Below, one piece after another: positions 9,188 through 18,435 of a stretch of DNA of 64,000 nucleotides. Under the pieces are notes generated by a model that saw only the letters and a program-made list of their open reading frames with translations, had not been told where the DNA came from and searched no databases. Positions within the stretch are counted from its first letter, which is position 1; every line of letters starts with the position of its first letter. The position numbers and the translations under genes were made by a program. Source of the DNA: Phytohabitans flavus (GTDB taxonomy: Bacteria > Actinomycetota > Actinomycetes > Mycobacteriales > Micromonosporaceae); the NCBI RefSeq assembly GCF_011764545.1, contig NZ_AP022870.1, positions 7,756,001 to 7,820,000 of the forward strand. Reading direction: 5' to 3'.

Positions 9188-9240
9188 CAAACTTGCCGAC
9201 TGCCAGCAACTTTGCCGACTCTCGGCAAGTTTGCTAGCTT
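9188..9240 (+). promoter_or_regulatory. tetR promoter with three repeated half-sites (probable autorepression operator)
   Basis: A -35 TTGCCG (9212-9217) and a -10 TAGCTT (9235-9240) are separated by exactly 17 nt and end 7 nt before the GTG of tetR, suggesting a leaderless transcript. Two direct half-sites, CAAACTTGCCGA (9188-9199) and CAACTTTGCCGA (9207-9218), are followed by an inverted one, TCGGCAAGTTTG (9222-9233). The second and third form a near-perfect palindrome covering the -35 and spacer, where a bound TetR dimer would block RNA polymerase. Binding is inferred. Confidence 0.7.
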
Positions 9241-9247
9241 CTCAAGG

Positions 9248-9850
9248 GTGAGCGATCCGGGACTGCGTGAGCGGAAGAAGGCGGCGACCCGTGCGGCGCT
9301 GACCGACGCTGCGATCCAGCTGGCCCAGGAGCGCGGCGTTGAGCACGTGACCGCGGAGGCGATCGCCGATGCGGCCGGGGTGTCGCCGCGCACCTTCCAC
9401 AACTACTTCGCCAACAAGGACGAGGCCATCCTCGCGGCGATGTGGGACTTCGTCCGCGAGGTGGTGGCCGCGCTGCGCGCCCGGCCGGCTGAAGAGTCGG
9501 CGATGGAAGCCATCCGGCACGTCGCCGACGAGCTGATCGCCACGAGCGCCGACAGCGTCGACAAGATCGCCACCCGGATGCGGCTGATGGACACAAGCCC
9601 GACGCTGTCCAGCCGCCACGACGCACTGAAGGAGGAGCTCGGGCGCAGTGTCGTCGAGGCACTCGCCGAGCGCTCCGGCACCGATCCCGACCAGGACCTG
9701 TATCCGCACCTGCTCGCCACGGGTCTGCACGCGGGACTGCTCGCCGCGATCGACGTCTCGCGTACGGACAAGACCGGCCGCAGGCTCGCCGACCTGCTGA
9801 CCGAGGCATTCGACCAGCTCGCCGCGGGGCTGCGCGAGCCGCTCCGCTAA
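9248..9850 (+). CDS. TetR/AcrR family transcriptional regulator
   Basis: DNA-binding repressor of about 200 aa starting at GTG 9248 (SDPGLRERKKAATRAAL). The N-terminal HTH spans about residues 10-55, with the TetR signature VTAEAIADAAGVSPRTFHNYFANKDE. The C-terminal ligand domain carries the MftR-like/TetR_C features RMRLMDTSPTLSSRHDALKEELGRSV. The palindromic operator in its own promoter and the immediately following MMPL gene (81 nt away) suggest it represses itself and the exporter until a lipophilic ligand binds. Confidence 0.92.
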   Translation: MSDPGLRERKKAATRAALTDAAIQLAQERGVEHVTAEAIADAAGVSPRTFHNYFANKDEAILAAMWDFVREVVAALRARPAEESAMEAIRHVADELIATSADSVDKIATRMRLMDTSPTLSSRHDALKEELGRSVVEALAERSGTDPDQDLYPHLLATGLHAGLLAAIDVSRTDKTGRRLADLLTEAFDQLAAGLREPLR

Positions 9851-9931
9851 GTCCACCAGGCCCACAACCCCCGCCGGATACCGGCGGCGGGGGTCGAGCA
9901 CGCACGCCTCATTACAGGGGAGAGATGTCCC

Positions 9932-12124
9932 ATGGCTACCTATCTGTACCGGCTAGCGCGGTTCTCGTACCGGCGCCGGCGGCTCGTGCTGGTCTTGTGG
10001 CTGGCGGTGCTGGCCGCGTTCGGCGTCGGCGCCCTCACGCTGTCCGGGTCGACCTCCACCGCCTTCACGGTCCCCGGTACCGAGTCGCAGAAGGCCATCG
10101 ACCTGCTGGGCGAGCGGTTTCCGCAGGCGGGAGCGGGCGGTGCGACCGCGCGGGTGGTGTTCGCCGCGCCGCCCGGTAAGACGCTCGCCGACCCGGAGAG
10201 CCGCGCCGCGATCGAGGAGACGGTCGCCGCGCTGAAGGTGGCGCCACAGGTGGGTGCGGCGACCGACCCGTTCCAGGTGGGCGGCGTCAACCCCGCCGGC
10301 ACGGTCGCGTACAGCCAGGTGACCTACCCCGTGCAGGGCATGGACATCACCGACGAGTCGCGGGAGGCGTTGACGGCCGCCGCGGACCCGGCCCGCACGG
10401 CTGGGCTGACCGTCGAGATGGGCGGCGACGCACTCCAGCCGCCGGTCGAGACCTCGGCCACCGAGGTGCTCGGCATCGTGATCGCGGCGCTGGTGCTGGT
10501 GATCACGTTCGGGTCGCTTGTCGCGGCCGGCCTGCCGCTGCTCACCGCGATCATCGGGATCGGCATCGGGATCTCCGGCATCATGATCGTCAGCGGTTTC
10601 GTCGACATGGCGTCGACCACCTCGATCCTCGCGCTGATGCTTGGCTTGGCGGTCGCCATCGACTACGCGCTGTTCATCGTCTCCCGGTACCGGCATGAGC
10701 TGGCCACCGGCCACGAGGGCGAGGAGGCCGCGGGCCGCGCGGGCGGCACCGCCGGTTCCGCGGTGGTCTTCGCCGGCCTGACCGTGGTGATCGCGTTGGC
10801 CGCGCTCGCCGTGGTGAACATCCCGCTGCTCACCGAGATGGGGCTCGCCGCGGCGTCCACAGTGGTCGTTGCCGTGCTGATCGCGCTGACCTTGCTGCCG
10901 GCAATGCTCGGGTTCGCCGGGCAGCGGATCATGGGCCGGCGCGGGCGCGACCCGGAGAGCACCGGCAACGGCAAGCCCACCGCCGGTACCCGATGGGCCC
11001 GCTTCGTCACCCGCCGGCCGGCCGCGGTGCTGGCCACTGCGGTGCTCGCCCTCGGCGTGATCGCTATTCCCGCGCTGAGCCTGCGCCTCGGCCTGCCGGA
11101 CGACGGCACCGCCGCGCCCGACACCACCCAGCGCAAGGCGTACGACCTGCTCAGCGCGGGCTTCGGCCCTGGATTCAACGGGCCGCTGACGGTCGTCGTC
11201 GACTCGCCGGACGCACAGGGCGCCGCCGCCGAGGCCAGCCAGGCGATCATGGCCCTGCCCGACGTGGCCGCGGTCGCGCCACCGGTGCTGAACCCGGCCG
11301 GCGACACCGCGCTACTCACCGTGATACCCGCCAGCGCGCCGAGCAGCGCCGCCACGGAAGACCTCGTCGCGGCCATCCGGGACGCGGACGGCTCGCTGAG
11401 CGGCGACCTGTCGGTGACCGGGCAAACCGCTATGAACATCGACGTTTCCGACCGGATGGGCAGCGCGCTGGTGCCGTACCTCGCGGTGGTGGTCGGCCTC
11501 GCGTTCGTGCTGCTGGCGCTCGTGTTCCGGTCGGTCGTCGTGCCGCTCAAGGCCACGCTGGGCTTCCTGCTCTCGGTGGTGGCGACGTTCGGCGCGGTGG
11601 TGGCGGTCTTCCAATGGGGCTGGTTGGCCGCGCTCTTCGGCGTGGAGGAGACCGCGCCGATCATGTCGCTGCTGCCCGTGCTGCTGGTCGGCATCGTCTT
11701 CGGGCTCGCGATGGACTACCAGGTCTTCCTGGTCACCCGGATGCGCGAGGAGTACGTGCACGGCGCCCAGCCCACCGAGGCGGTGGTCATCGGCTTCGGC
11801 CACGGCGCGCGCGTGGTCACCGCGGCCGCGATCATCATGATCAGCGTCTTCGCCGGCTTCATCCTGTCCCACGAGGCGCTGATCAAGTCGATCGGCTTCG
11901 CGCTCGCGGTGGCGATCCTCTTCGACGCGTTCGTGGTACGGATGACGATCGTCCCCGCGGTGATGACCCTGCTCGGCCGCTCGGCGTGGTGGCTGCCCCG
12001 CTGGCTCGACCGCATTCTGCCCAACGTGGACGTCGAGGGCGAAAAGCTTCGCCACCAGCTGGTCGAGACCGGCGAGCGGGCGCCAGACGACGATCTGACA
12101 GCGGCTGCCGGCGGGCGGAGGTAA
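9932..12124 (+). CDS. MMPL family (RND-type) membrane transporter
   Basis: Large membrane protein of 730 aa with two MMPL halves. Each half has a TM1 (residues about 15-37 and about 365-385), a periplasm-facing domain, and a cluster of five or six membrane segments (for example VLGIVIAALVLVITFGSLVAAG and LALMLGLAVAIDYALFIVSRYRHEL). LAMDYQVFLVTRMREEY near residue 590 is the conserved proton-relay region. It starts at ATG 9932 after GGGGAGAG. It likely exports lipids or hydrophobic compounds under control of the upstream TetR. Actinobacterial MMPL proteins of this length commonly travel with a TetR gene. Confidence 0.93.
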   Translation: MATYLYRLARFSYRRRRLVLVLWLAVLAAFGVGALTLSGSTSTAFTVPGTESQKAIDLLGERFPQAGAGGATARVVFAAPPGKTLADPESRAAIEETVAALKVAPQVGAATDPFQVGGVNPAGTVAYSQVTYPVQGMDITDESREALTAAADPARTAGLTVEMGGDALQPPVETSATEVLGIVIAALVLVITFGSLVAAGLPLLTAIIGIGIGISGIMIVSGFVDMASTTSILALMLGLAVAIDYALFIVSRYRHELATGHEGEEAAGRAGGTAGSAVVFAGLTVVIALAALAVVNIPLLTEMGLAAASTVVVAVLIALTLLPAMLGFAGQRIMGRRGRDPESTGNGKPTAGTRWARFVTRRPAAVLATAVLALGVIAIPALSLRLGLPDDGTAAPDTTQRKAYDLLSAGFGPGFNGPLTVVVDSPDAQGAAAEASQAIMALPDVAAVAPPVLNPAGDTALLTVIPASAPSSAATEDLVAAIRDADGSLSGDLSVTGQTAMNIDVSDRMGSALVPYLAVVVGLAFVLLALVFRSVVVPLKATLGFLLSVVATFGAVVAVFQWGWLAALFGVEETAPIMSLLPVLLVGIVFGLAMDYQVFLVTRMREEYVHGAQPTEAVVIGFGHGARVVTAAAIIMISVFAGFILSHEALIKSIGFALAVAILFDAFVVRMTIVPAVMTLLGRSAWWLPRWLDRILPNVDVEGEKLRHQLVETGERAPDDDLTAAAGGRR

Positions 12125-12175
12125 CACCGGGCGCGGGATTGACGTCGCGCGGTCACCGGGATTGGGGTTATGGTG

Positions 12176-12201
12176 GGTGCGACGCCGGACGGCGTCGCAC
12201 C
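12176..12201 (+). terminator. Hairpin between the MMPL gene and the SAH riboswitch
   Basis: GGTGCGACGCC (12176-12186), loop GGAC, GGCGTCGCACC (12191-12201): a perfect 11-bp stem about 50 nt after the MMPL stop. It has no U tract, as is common for actinobacterial terminators. It could instead be a 5' leader hairpin of the ahcY transcript, since a TATGGT -10-like hexamer lies just before it (12169-12174). Confidence 0.5.
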
Positions 12202-12202
12202 G

Positions 12203-12298
12203 GTCGAGAGGCGCTGCAACGGGCCATTGGAGCCCGCCACGCTCGACACGGCTGCCGGGTTTGAAGGGCGCCTCCTACAGAGGAGGTGTCCTCTTCCT
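12203..12298 (+). promoter_or_regulatory. SAH riboswitch (ahcY leader) with SD-sequestering hairpin
   Basis: Leader matching the S-adenosylhomocysteine riboswitch class: the core GGCGCTGCAACGG (12210-12222), GCCACGCTCGA (12236-12246) and AAGGGCGCC (12264-12272) correspond to its conserved blocks. P1 is GAGGCGC (12208-12214) with GCGCCTC (12268-12274), P2 is GGGC/GCCC, and GTCGAG (12203-12208) can pair with CTCGAC (12242-12247). Immediately downstream CCTCCT (12271-12276) is perfectly complementary to the Shine-Dalgarno AGGAGG (12281-12286). P1 and this hairpin compete for 12271-12274, so SAH binding should free the SD and switch translation on. Class identity is strong; the mechanism is inferred from base pairing. 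Confidence 0.9.
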
Positions 12299-13757
12299 AT
12301 GTCGTTGTCCATTCAGAAGCTGAACGGTGTCGAGTTCGCCGTTCGCGACCTGTCTCTGGCCGACTTCGGTCGCCACCAGATGCGGCTCGCCGAGCAGGAG
12401 ATGCCGGGCCTGATGGCGATCCGGCAGGAGTTCGCCGAGCAGCAGCCGCTGCGTGGGGCACGTGTCGCCGGCTCGCTGCACATGACGATCCAGACGGCCG
12501 TGCTGATCGAGACGCTTGTCGCGCTCGGTGCCCAGGTGCGTTGGGTCTCCTGCAACATCTTCTCCACGCAGGACGAGGCGGCCGCCGCGGTCGTCGTCGG
12601 GCCGGAGGGTACGACCGAGGCCCCGTCCGGCACTCCGGTGTTCGCCTGGAAGGGCGAGACGCTGGAGGAGTACTGGTGGTGCACGATGCAGCTGTTCGAC
12701 TTCGGCGACGGCCAGGGGCCGAACATGATCGTCGATGACGGCGGTGACGTCACGCTGCTGGTACACAAGGGCGTCGAGTTCGAGACGGCCGGCGCGGTGC
12801 CGGAGGCGCAGGCGGAGGATCACGAGGAGTACCAGCTGATCCTGGAGTCGCTGCGGGTCAGCTTCGCCGACGACGCCAAGCGGTTCACCCGGCTCGCGGC
12901 GGGTATCCGGGGTGTCTCGGAGGAGACCACCAACGGCGTGGGCCGGCTCTACCGGCTGGCCCGCGAGGGCGGCTGCTCTTCCCGGCGATCAACGTGAACG
13001 ACTCGGTGACGAAGTCGAAGTTCGACAACAAGTACGGCATCCGCCACTCCCTGGTCGACGGCCTCAACCGCGCCACCGACGTGATGCTCGGCGGCAAGCT
13101 CGCGGTGGTCTGCGGCTTCGGCGACGTCGGCAAGGGCGCGGTCGAGTCGCTGCGCGGCCAGGGCGCCCGGGTCGTGGTCACCGAGATCGACCCGATCTGC
13201 GCGCTCCAGGCCGCGATGGAGGGCCTCCAGGTCGTCCAGCTCGAAGACGTGGTGGAGCAGGCTGACATCTTCATCACCACGACCGGCGGCACCGACATCA
13301 TCATGGCCGAGCAGATGGCCCGGATGAAGCACAACGCGATCGTCGCCAACGTCGGCCACTTCGACACCGAGATCGACATGGCCGGGCTGGGGCGCGTGCC
13401 GGGCATCGTCAAGACCGAGGTGAAGCCGCAGGTACACGAGTGGCTCTTCCCGGACGGGCACGCGATCCTGGTGCTCTCCGAGGGCCGCCTGATGAACCTG
13501 GGCAACGCGACCGGTCACCCGAGCTTCGTTATGTCCAACTCGTTCACCAACCAGACGATGGCCCAGATCGAGCTGTTCACGAAGCCGGGCGAGTACGAGA
13601 CCAAGGTGTACACGCTGCCGAAGCACCTCGACGAGAAGGTGGCCCGGCTGCACCTCGACGCGCTCGGCGTGCGGCTGACCACGCTCACCAAGAAGCAGGC
13701 GGAGTACCTCGGTGTCGACATCGAGGGCCCTACAAGGCCGAGCACTACCGCTACTGA
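12299..13757 (+). pseudogene. ahcY: Adenosylhomocysteinase (two frame breaks as read)
   Basis: Cytosolic NAD-dependent S-adenosylhomocysteine hydrolase, removing the methylation by-product SAH to adenosine and homocysteine. The start is the ATG at 12299, 12 nt after AGGAGG. Visible landmarks: GLMAIRQEFAEQQPLRGARVAGSLHMT, the NAD-binding GFGDVGKG, the VHEWLFPDGHAILVLSEGRL block and the C-terminal signature ending in HYRY. The frame breaks near 12971 (GGC GGC TGC where GGC GGC CTG CTC is expected) and near 13730 (before TACAAGGCC). Adding one base at each restores a full-length protein of about 486 aa with no other defect. As this is normally a single essential housekeeping gene, sequencing error is likelier than real inactivation. 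Confidence 0.93.
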
Positions 13758-13767
13758 TCCAACCCTG

Positions 13768-13800
13768 AGCCGCCCGGGTCCACATCGGACCCGGGCGGCT
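13768..13800 (+). terminator. ahcY terminator hairpin
   Basis: A perfect 14-bp stem: AGCCGCCCGGGTCC (13768-13781), loop ACATC, GGACCCGGGCGGCT (13787-13800), starting 11 nt after the ahcY stop. The sequence after it is not T-rich. It may serve both ahcY and the convergent DUF6458 gene. Confidence 0.85.
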
Positions 13801-13839
13801 TCGCGCAACCGGCTCCCTGGAGAGGCATTCGCCGCGCCG

Positions 13840-14079
13840 TCACAGCGGCGGGGAGACGTCCCGGCGCTGTTCCACCCGCCGGTACTCCACCGGCTCTTCG
13901 GCGACCACGGTCCGGCGGCGGTTGCCCCAGATCATCGTCGTCATGATCAGGCCGAGCACACCGGCGCCCATCAGGATCCAGCCGACGACGTCGATGTCGA
14001 TGCCGCCAAGGCTCGCGTCGACCGCGAAGGTGAGGATCGCGCCGACCGCGATCAGGAACACGCAGGCTCCGATACCCAT
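13840..14079 (-). CDS. DUF6458 family small membrane protein
   Basis: Protein of 79 aa beginning MGIGACVFLIAVGAILTFAV, with two predicted membrane helices (about 3-17 and 30-50: VVGWILMGAGVLGLIMTTM) and a short charged C-terminal tail rich in Arg/Glu. This matches the DUF6458 family, common in actinobacteria and of unknown function. The start at 14079 was chosen because AAGGAGG (14085-14091 on the - strand) precedes it by 5 nt. It stands alone, convergent with ahcY. Confidence 0.85.
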   Translation of the reverse strand: MGIGACVFLIAVGAILTFAVDASLGGIDIDVVGWILMGAGVLGLIMTTMIWGNRRRTVVAEEPVEYRRVEQRRDVSPPL

Positions 14080-14182
14080 GAGGGCCTCCTTGATTGGGGG
14101 ACGCCCTTGACTTACCCAACCTGGCCATACGTCGAACCTGGCCGGATTGCCAACCATGTCCTTTTTGGAGGCAATCCTGCGA

Positions 14183-15636
14183 CTATTCCAGCGAGTCGAT
14201 GATCGGATCGATGACGTCGAGCGCGGCGAAGCCGGCGCGGCTCAGGTCGTCGTCCTCGCGCAGCTCTCTCAGCCGCTTGTCCAGATCGTGGAGCCGCTCC
14301 ACGGCGGATTCGTGCCGCCCGTTCTGTATCGACACGGCGATTCCGGCGGCTCTCCGCTGCAAATCCCGGCCTGCTTTCCGATCCAGATCACCGCTCTGAA
14401 CGAGCTGGTCAGCAGTTGTCACGAAGGCGGCGAGGCGATCGATCGGGCCGTTGGACGGCCTGCGGGAGGTGGGCGAAGGGGCCGGGGTAGTCGGTGCGGC
14501 GCTCGTTGGGGCGGGTGTCGGGTCCACCAGGTCGGGACTGGGGTCGAGCGTCGGGCTGGTTGGGTCTGCGCCTGCCTGTGCGGCGGCCGCCGGCTGCTCC
14601 GGATCCCGGCCCGTGACCACGACCGCGACGGTGATCGCCGTGACAAGTATCACCGCGGCTGAGACGACGCTGATCCACCACCGCCGCAGCCATGCTTCTG
14701 CGGTCGCCCGGTCCGGCAGCCAGTCGGGCACCCAGTCGGCCAGGGGGTCGCCATCCGATGCCGACCGGTAAGGCGGGGGAGCATCACGGTGACCGGTGCG
14801 ATGGCGGCGACCGCGCCGCGGGACGCGGTCAGCCGTTCGCGTACCTGGTCAGCCGTTGCCGGCCGGTCCGCTGGGCGCTTGGCCAGGAGGCGGCCGACGA
14901 GGTCGTCAAGCTCCGGCGGCACGTCGGGGCGGACGGTACGCACGGGCACGGGCGCATTGTTCAGGTGCTGGTGCAGCACGGCCACCGCGGTCTCGCCGAC
15001 GAAGGGCGGCCGGCCGGTCAGCATCGCGTACAGCACGCAGCCGAGCGCGTACAGGTCGGTGCGCGCGTCGACCGGCTCGCCGGTGGCCTGCTCGGGCGCC
15101 ATGTACTCACACGTGCCGATCACCTGGCTGTGCGCCGTGAGCGCGGCGCTACCGTCGCGATCCTGAAGCCGCGCGATGCCGAAGTCGCACACCTTCACCT
15201 GGCCGGAGCGGCTTACGATCAGGTTGCCGGGCTTGATGTCGCGGTGGATGACCCCGGCCTGGTGCGCAGCCGCGAGCGCGGCGCAGACCTGCTCGGCGAC
15301 TGCCACGGCCTGCTCGACCGGCAGCCACCCCCCGTTCAACAGCAGGTCCGCCACGTTCGGGCCGTCGACGAGCTCCATGGCCAGAAACCCGGCCTCGCCG
15401 TCGATCGCGAGTTCGTGGCTCGCGACGATGTTCGGGTGCTCCAGCCGGGCCACCGCCTCGGCCTCCCGGCGCAGCCGCTCCAGGGCGACCGGCCGCGTCG
15501 CGTGCTCGCGGTCCAGGACCTTGACCGCCACAGGTGTGCCGGTGACCAGGTCGACGCCGCGCCACACCGTCGCGGTTCCGCCGCGGCCGAGCTGCTCCTC
15601 CAGCCGGTACCGGTCGCCGATGATGTGGTCCGCCAT
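14183..15636 (-). CDS. Serine/threonine protein kinase with transmembrane segment and FIMAH domain (one frame break)
   Basis: Hanks-type kinase anchored in the membrane. Kinase domain (about 1-265): glycine loop GRGGTATVWRG, catalytic Lys39 in AVKVLD, HRDIKPGNLIV, DFGIARL and EYMAPEQATG. After the frame break a Trp-rich juxtamembrane stretch, one TM helix (WWISVVSAAVILVTAITVAVVV), a Pro/Thr-rich linker and a C-terminal FIMAH domain follow (IDRLAAFVTTADQLVQSGDLD...). The break is in a run of five G on the + strand (14775-14779); one more base joins both parts into about 484 aa. As read, the two halves are 14650-15636 and 14183-14731. It lacks PASTA repeats. FIMAH is a wall- or surface-associated domain of unclear ligand. 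Confidence 0.88.
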
Positions 15637-15705
15637 GTGCCCTGATCCCCTCCCACACGGGGCGCCACCGGCGCCTATGTATAAGCGCACGGCGGCGCGG
15701 CGGCG

Positions 15706-18360
15706 TTACTTCGGGATCGACAGCGCGTCGCGAAGCGCCGCCCGGGAGCCGATGCCCAGCTTGGGAAAGACCCGGTACAGGTGGGCGCCGACCGTGCGGT
15801 GCGATAGGTGCAGCCGCTGCCCGATCTCCTTGTTGGTCAGGCCGGTCGCGGCGAGCAGCGCGATTTCACGTTCCTGCGGGGTCAGCACGGCCGGGCCGGC
15901 CGCGGGTGTCGCACCGGCGGCGCGCAGCTCGGCCTCGGCCCGCGCCGTCCATGGCACCGCGCCGAGCTGCTCGAAGGCGTACTGTGCCGCGGCCAGCTGC
16001 TCCCGCGCGGCGGACGTGGAGTGGTGGCGGCGCAGCCACTCGCCGTACGCCAGGCGCACCCGGGCCAGGTCGAAAGGCCACCGCTCGCCACCCGGTACCG
16101 CCAGAGCCGCCCCGAACCGTTCGTTCGACGGCTCCACCGTCGCCGCCGCGGCCCGCGCGACGAGGGCAAGCCGCGGGGAGAGCGCCGCCACCTGCCCCAG
16201 CGCGGCGGCGTGCGCGGCTGCCTCGACCTCCCGGCCGGTACGCACAGCCGCTTCCACGAGGTCGATGGCGGACCAGAGCGCCAGCGGTGCGTTGGCGGCG
16301 AGCCTGCCGGGCGGGCTCACCTCGACCGCGTGCCGGTACGCCTCCTCGGCGTCACCCCGACCGAGTGCCGAGACGGCGAGTGTGTGGTGTGCGGCTTGCG
16401 CGACCGAGCATGCCCCGCGCGCCGCCGACCAGCGGAGCATCTGGGCAGTGAGGTCCTGGGTCGTGGCCTCGTCGCCCTGTCCGGCCGCGACCAGCGCCGC
16501 GCCGAACCGCAGCGGCCACCGCAGCGTCTGGTAACCGTGGGCCTCGCACAGCGCCTGCCCCTCGGCGGCCAGCCGCGTCGCCTCCGCCCAGCGGCCGGTA
16601 CGCACGGCGTCCAGGCACAGGTTGACCAGCGCGCGGGCCACGGCGACGACAACACCGCCGCGCCGCCCGTCGCGTACGACCCGCCGGTGCGCCTCCCGGC
16701 AGGCAGGCATCCGGTCGACGAAAAGGGCGGCCCGGCCCACCGCCACGATGCGGGCCGGGTCGACCTCGTCGTGCAGCCGCCCGATCAGGTCGTCAAGGAG
16801 CGCGAGGTCGCTCGGCGTCGCGCGGGCCGGGTCGGCGACGAGCGACGCGCCCAGCGCCAGCAACGTCGGCGGCCCGGGGCGCAACCGAGCGACTGCGGCG
16901 TGGAACGGCACCCACAGCTCGTCCCGGCCGCCGAACGCGCAGACGGTCAGCAACGCGTGCAACGCGTCGACGTGCGCAGGGTCGCGATCGTCGAGCGCGG
17001 CGACGAGCACGCGATGGGCGGTATCGACATCGCCGTCGCCGTTGAGCACGAGGTGCGCGGAGGCCACCGCCGCCGGTACCGAGCCGTGCCGGCCAGGGTC
17101 CGCGTGCCGGGCGTCGCCGAGCAGCCGGGACACGCCACGCAGGTCGACGTCGGTCCGTACCGAGGCGGCCTCGGCCAGCCGCCGGCTCCGGTCGGCGCCG
17201 CGCGGGCTGAGGTCGGCGGCCCGGACCATCGCCGCGAACGCGCCGGCCGCGTCGCCCCGCCGCCGGTGGCTGTGCGCGGCCCGCATGAGCAGCCCGGCCA
17301 CCCGCTCGTCCGGGCCGAGCGTCGCTCTGGCCAGGTGCCAGGCCCGGCGTTCCGGGCGGTCGGTGCTCTCGGCCAGTACGCGGTGTGCCGCCCGGCGCTC
17401 GCCTGGCGGGGCGAGCGCGACCACGGCGGAACGGGCGAGCGGTTCGCGGAACCGGACCCGGCAGGCGTCGACGGCGACGAGGTCGGCGCGCTCGGCCGGC
17501 AGCAGGTCAGCGAGGTCACCGGCGGTAGCCAGCGCGGCCGAGCCGTCGGGACCGTCGAGCGCGACGAGCAGCAGCAGGCGGCGGGTCGGCGCGGGCAGCG
17601 GGGCGAGGCGGGCGCCGTACAGCGCGGTCAGGCGAGGGCCGAGCGGCAGCGGATCGGGCAGGTCATGGGTGCCGGTGCGCTGGGCCGCGGTCAGCGCGGC
17701 CGGCAGCTCGTGCAGGGCCAGCGGGCTGCCCTGCGCGGCGGCGAGCAGCTGCCGGCGCACCGTACCGGCCAAATTTGGGAAAGAGGCCGTGAGCAGCGCC
17801 GTTGCCGCGCTCTCGTCGAGCGGTCCGACGGCCAGCGTGCGGATCCCGGCCAGGTCGTCGCCGGCGTCGGTCGCGGCGAGCAGGGCGGCACCGCTGCCGT
17901 CGAGCCGGCGGGCCAGGAAGCCCACCACGGTCGCGCTGGCCGCGTCGATCCGGTGCAGGTCGTCGACGAGCAGCAGTACCGGCGCCGCGCGGGTCAGCAG
18001 CGTGAGCGTCGCGGTGGCGACGACAAGCCGGTCCGGGGCGGGTCCGGCGTCCAAGCCCATCGCGGACCGCAAGGCCTCGCGGTGCGCCTCGCCGAGCCCG
18101 TCGACGTCGGCGTGCAGTGGCCAGAGCAGCTGGTTGAGCCCGGCGTACGGGAGGTCGGCCTCGAACGCGCTGCCGGCACCGCGCAGCACCCGGATCCCGG
18201 ACACGGTCGCCCGCTCGGCCGCCTCCTCGAGCAGTGCCGATCGTCCGCTGCCGGCCGGGCCGGTCAGTAGGAGAGCGCCGACGTCGAGCACGGTCGCGAT
18301 GGTTTCGAGCTCCTCATCGCGCCCTGTCAACGCGGCACCCACCTGGGTCCCCCGTGTCAC
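15706..18360 (-). CDS. LuxR-family LAL/MalT-like transcriptional regulator
   Basis: Large ATP-binding regulator of about 884 aa. The N-terminal AAA-type ATPase has Walker A GPAGSGRS (about 27-36) and Walker B VLLLVDDLHRID; the middle is a long helical, TPR-like sensor region; the C-terminus is a LuxR HTH, LTPQEREIALLAATGLTNKEIGQRLHLSHRTVGAHLYRVF. The start was put at GTG 18360: it lies 8 nt after a TAAATT -10 element (18369-18374, - strand), fitting a leaderless mRNA, and upstream frame is antisense to paoA. It diverges from the paoABC operon and may control it; that link is only positional. Confidence 0.88.
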   Translation of the reverse strand: MTRGTQVGAALTGRDEELETIATVLDVGALLLTGPAGSGRSALLEEAAERATVSGIRVLRGAGSAFEADLPYAGLNQLLWPLHADVDGLGEAHREALRSAMGLDAGPAPDRLVVATATLTLLTRAAPVLLLVDDLHRIDAASATVVGFLARRLDGSGAALLAATDAGDDLAGIRTLAVGPLDESAATALLTASFPNLAGTVRRQLLAAAQGSPLALHELPAALTAAQRTGTHDLPDPLPLGPRLTALYGARLAPLPAPTRRLLLLVALDGPDGSAALATAGDLADLLPAERADLVAVDACRVRFREPLARSAVVALAPPGERRAAHRVLAESTDRPERRAWHLARATLGPDERVAGLLMRAAHSHRRRGDAAGAFAAMVRAADLSPRGADRSRRLAEAASVRTDVDLRGVSRLLGDARHADPGRHGSVPAAVASAHLVLNGDGDVDTAHRVLVAALDDRDPAHVDALHALLTVCAFGGRDELWVPFHAAVARLRPGPPTLLALGASLVADPARATPSDLALLDDLIGRLHDEVDPARIVAVGRAALFVDRMPACREAHRRVVRDGRRGGVVVAVARALVNLCLDAVRTGRWAEATRLAAEGQALCEAHGYQTLRWPLRFGAALVAAGQGDEATTQDLTAQMLRWSAARGACSVAQAAHHTLAVSALGRGDAEEAYRHAVEVSPPGRLAANAPLALWSAIDLVEAAVRTGREVEAAAHAAALGQVAALSPRLALVARAAAATVEPSNERFGAALAVPGGERWPFDLARVRLAYGEWLRRHHSTSAAREQLAAAQYAFEQLGAVPWTARAEAELRAAGATPAAGPAVLTPQEREIALLAATGLTNKEIGQRLHLSHRTVGAHLYRVFPKLGIGSRAALRDALSIPK

Positions 18361-18368
18361 CGCATGAC

Positions 18369-18374
18369 AATTTA
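18369..18374 (-). promoter_or_regulatory. -10 element of the LAL regulator (probable leaderless transcript)
   Basis: TAAATT on the - strand, a match to TANNNT, ends 8 nt before the GTG of the LuxR-family gene. No Shine-Dalgarno precedes that GTG, so transcription likely starts at or next to the start codon. Confidence 0.45.
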
Positions 18375-18435
18375 AGTCACGGCGGAGGTCATCTGACCGA
18401 AGTCGGCAGAAGCGTACCCGTTTGACACTCTGGCG

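Noticed and set aside
15808..18270. Long + strand open frame opposite the LuxR regulator
   Set aside because: No domain, skewed composition; the - strand frame has ATPase and HTH motifs.
18422..18427. TTGACA as a -35 box for paoA
   Set aside because: A -10 at the correct distance would fall inside the coding region and none is visible there.
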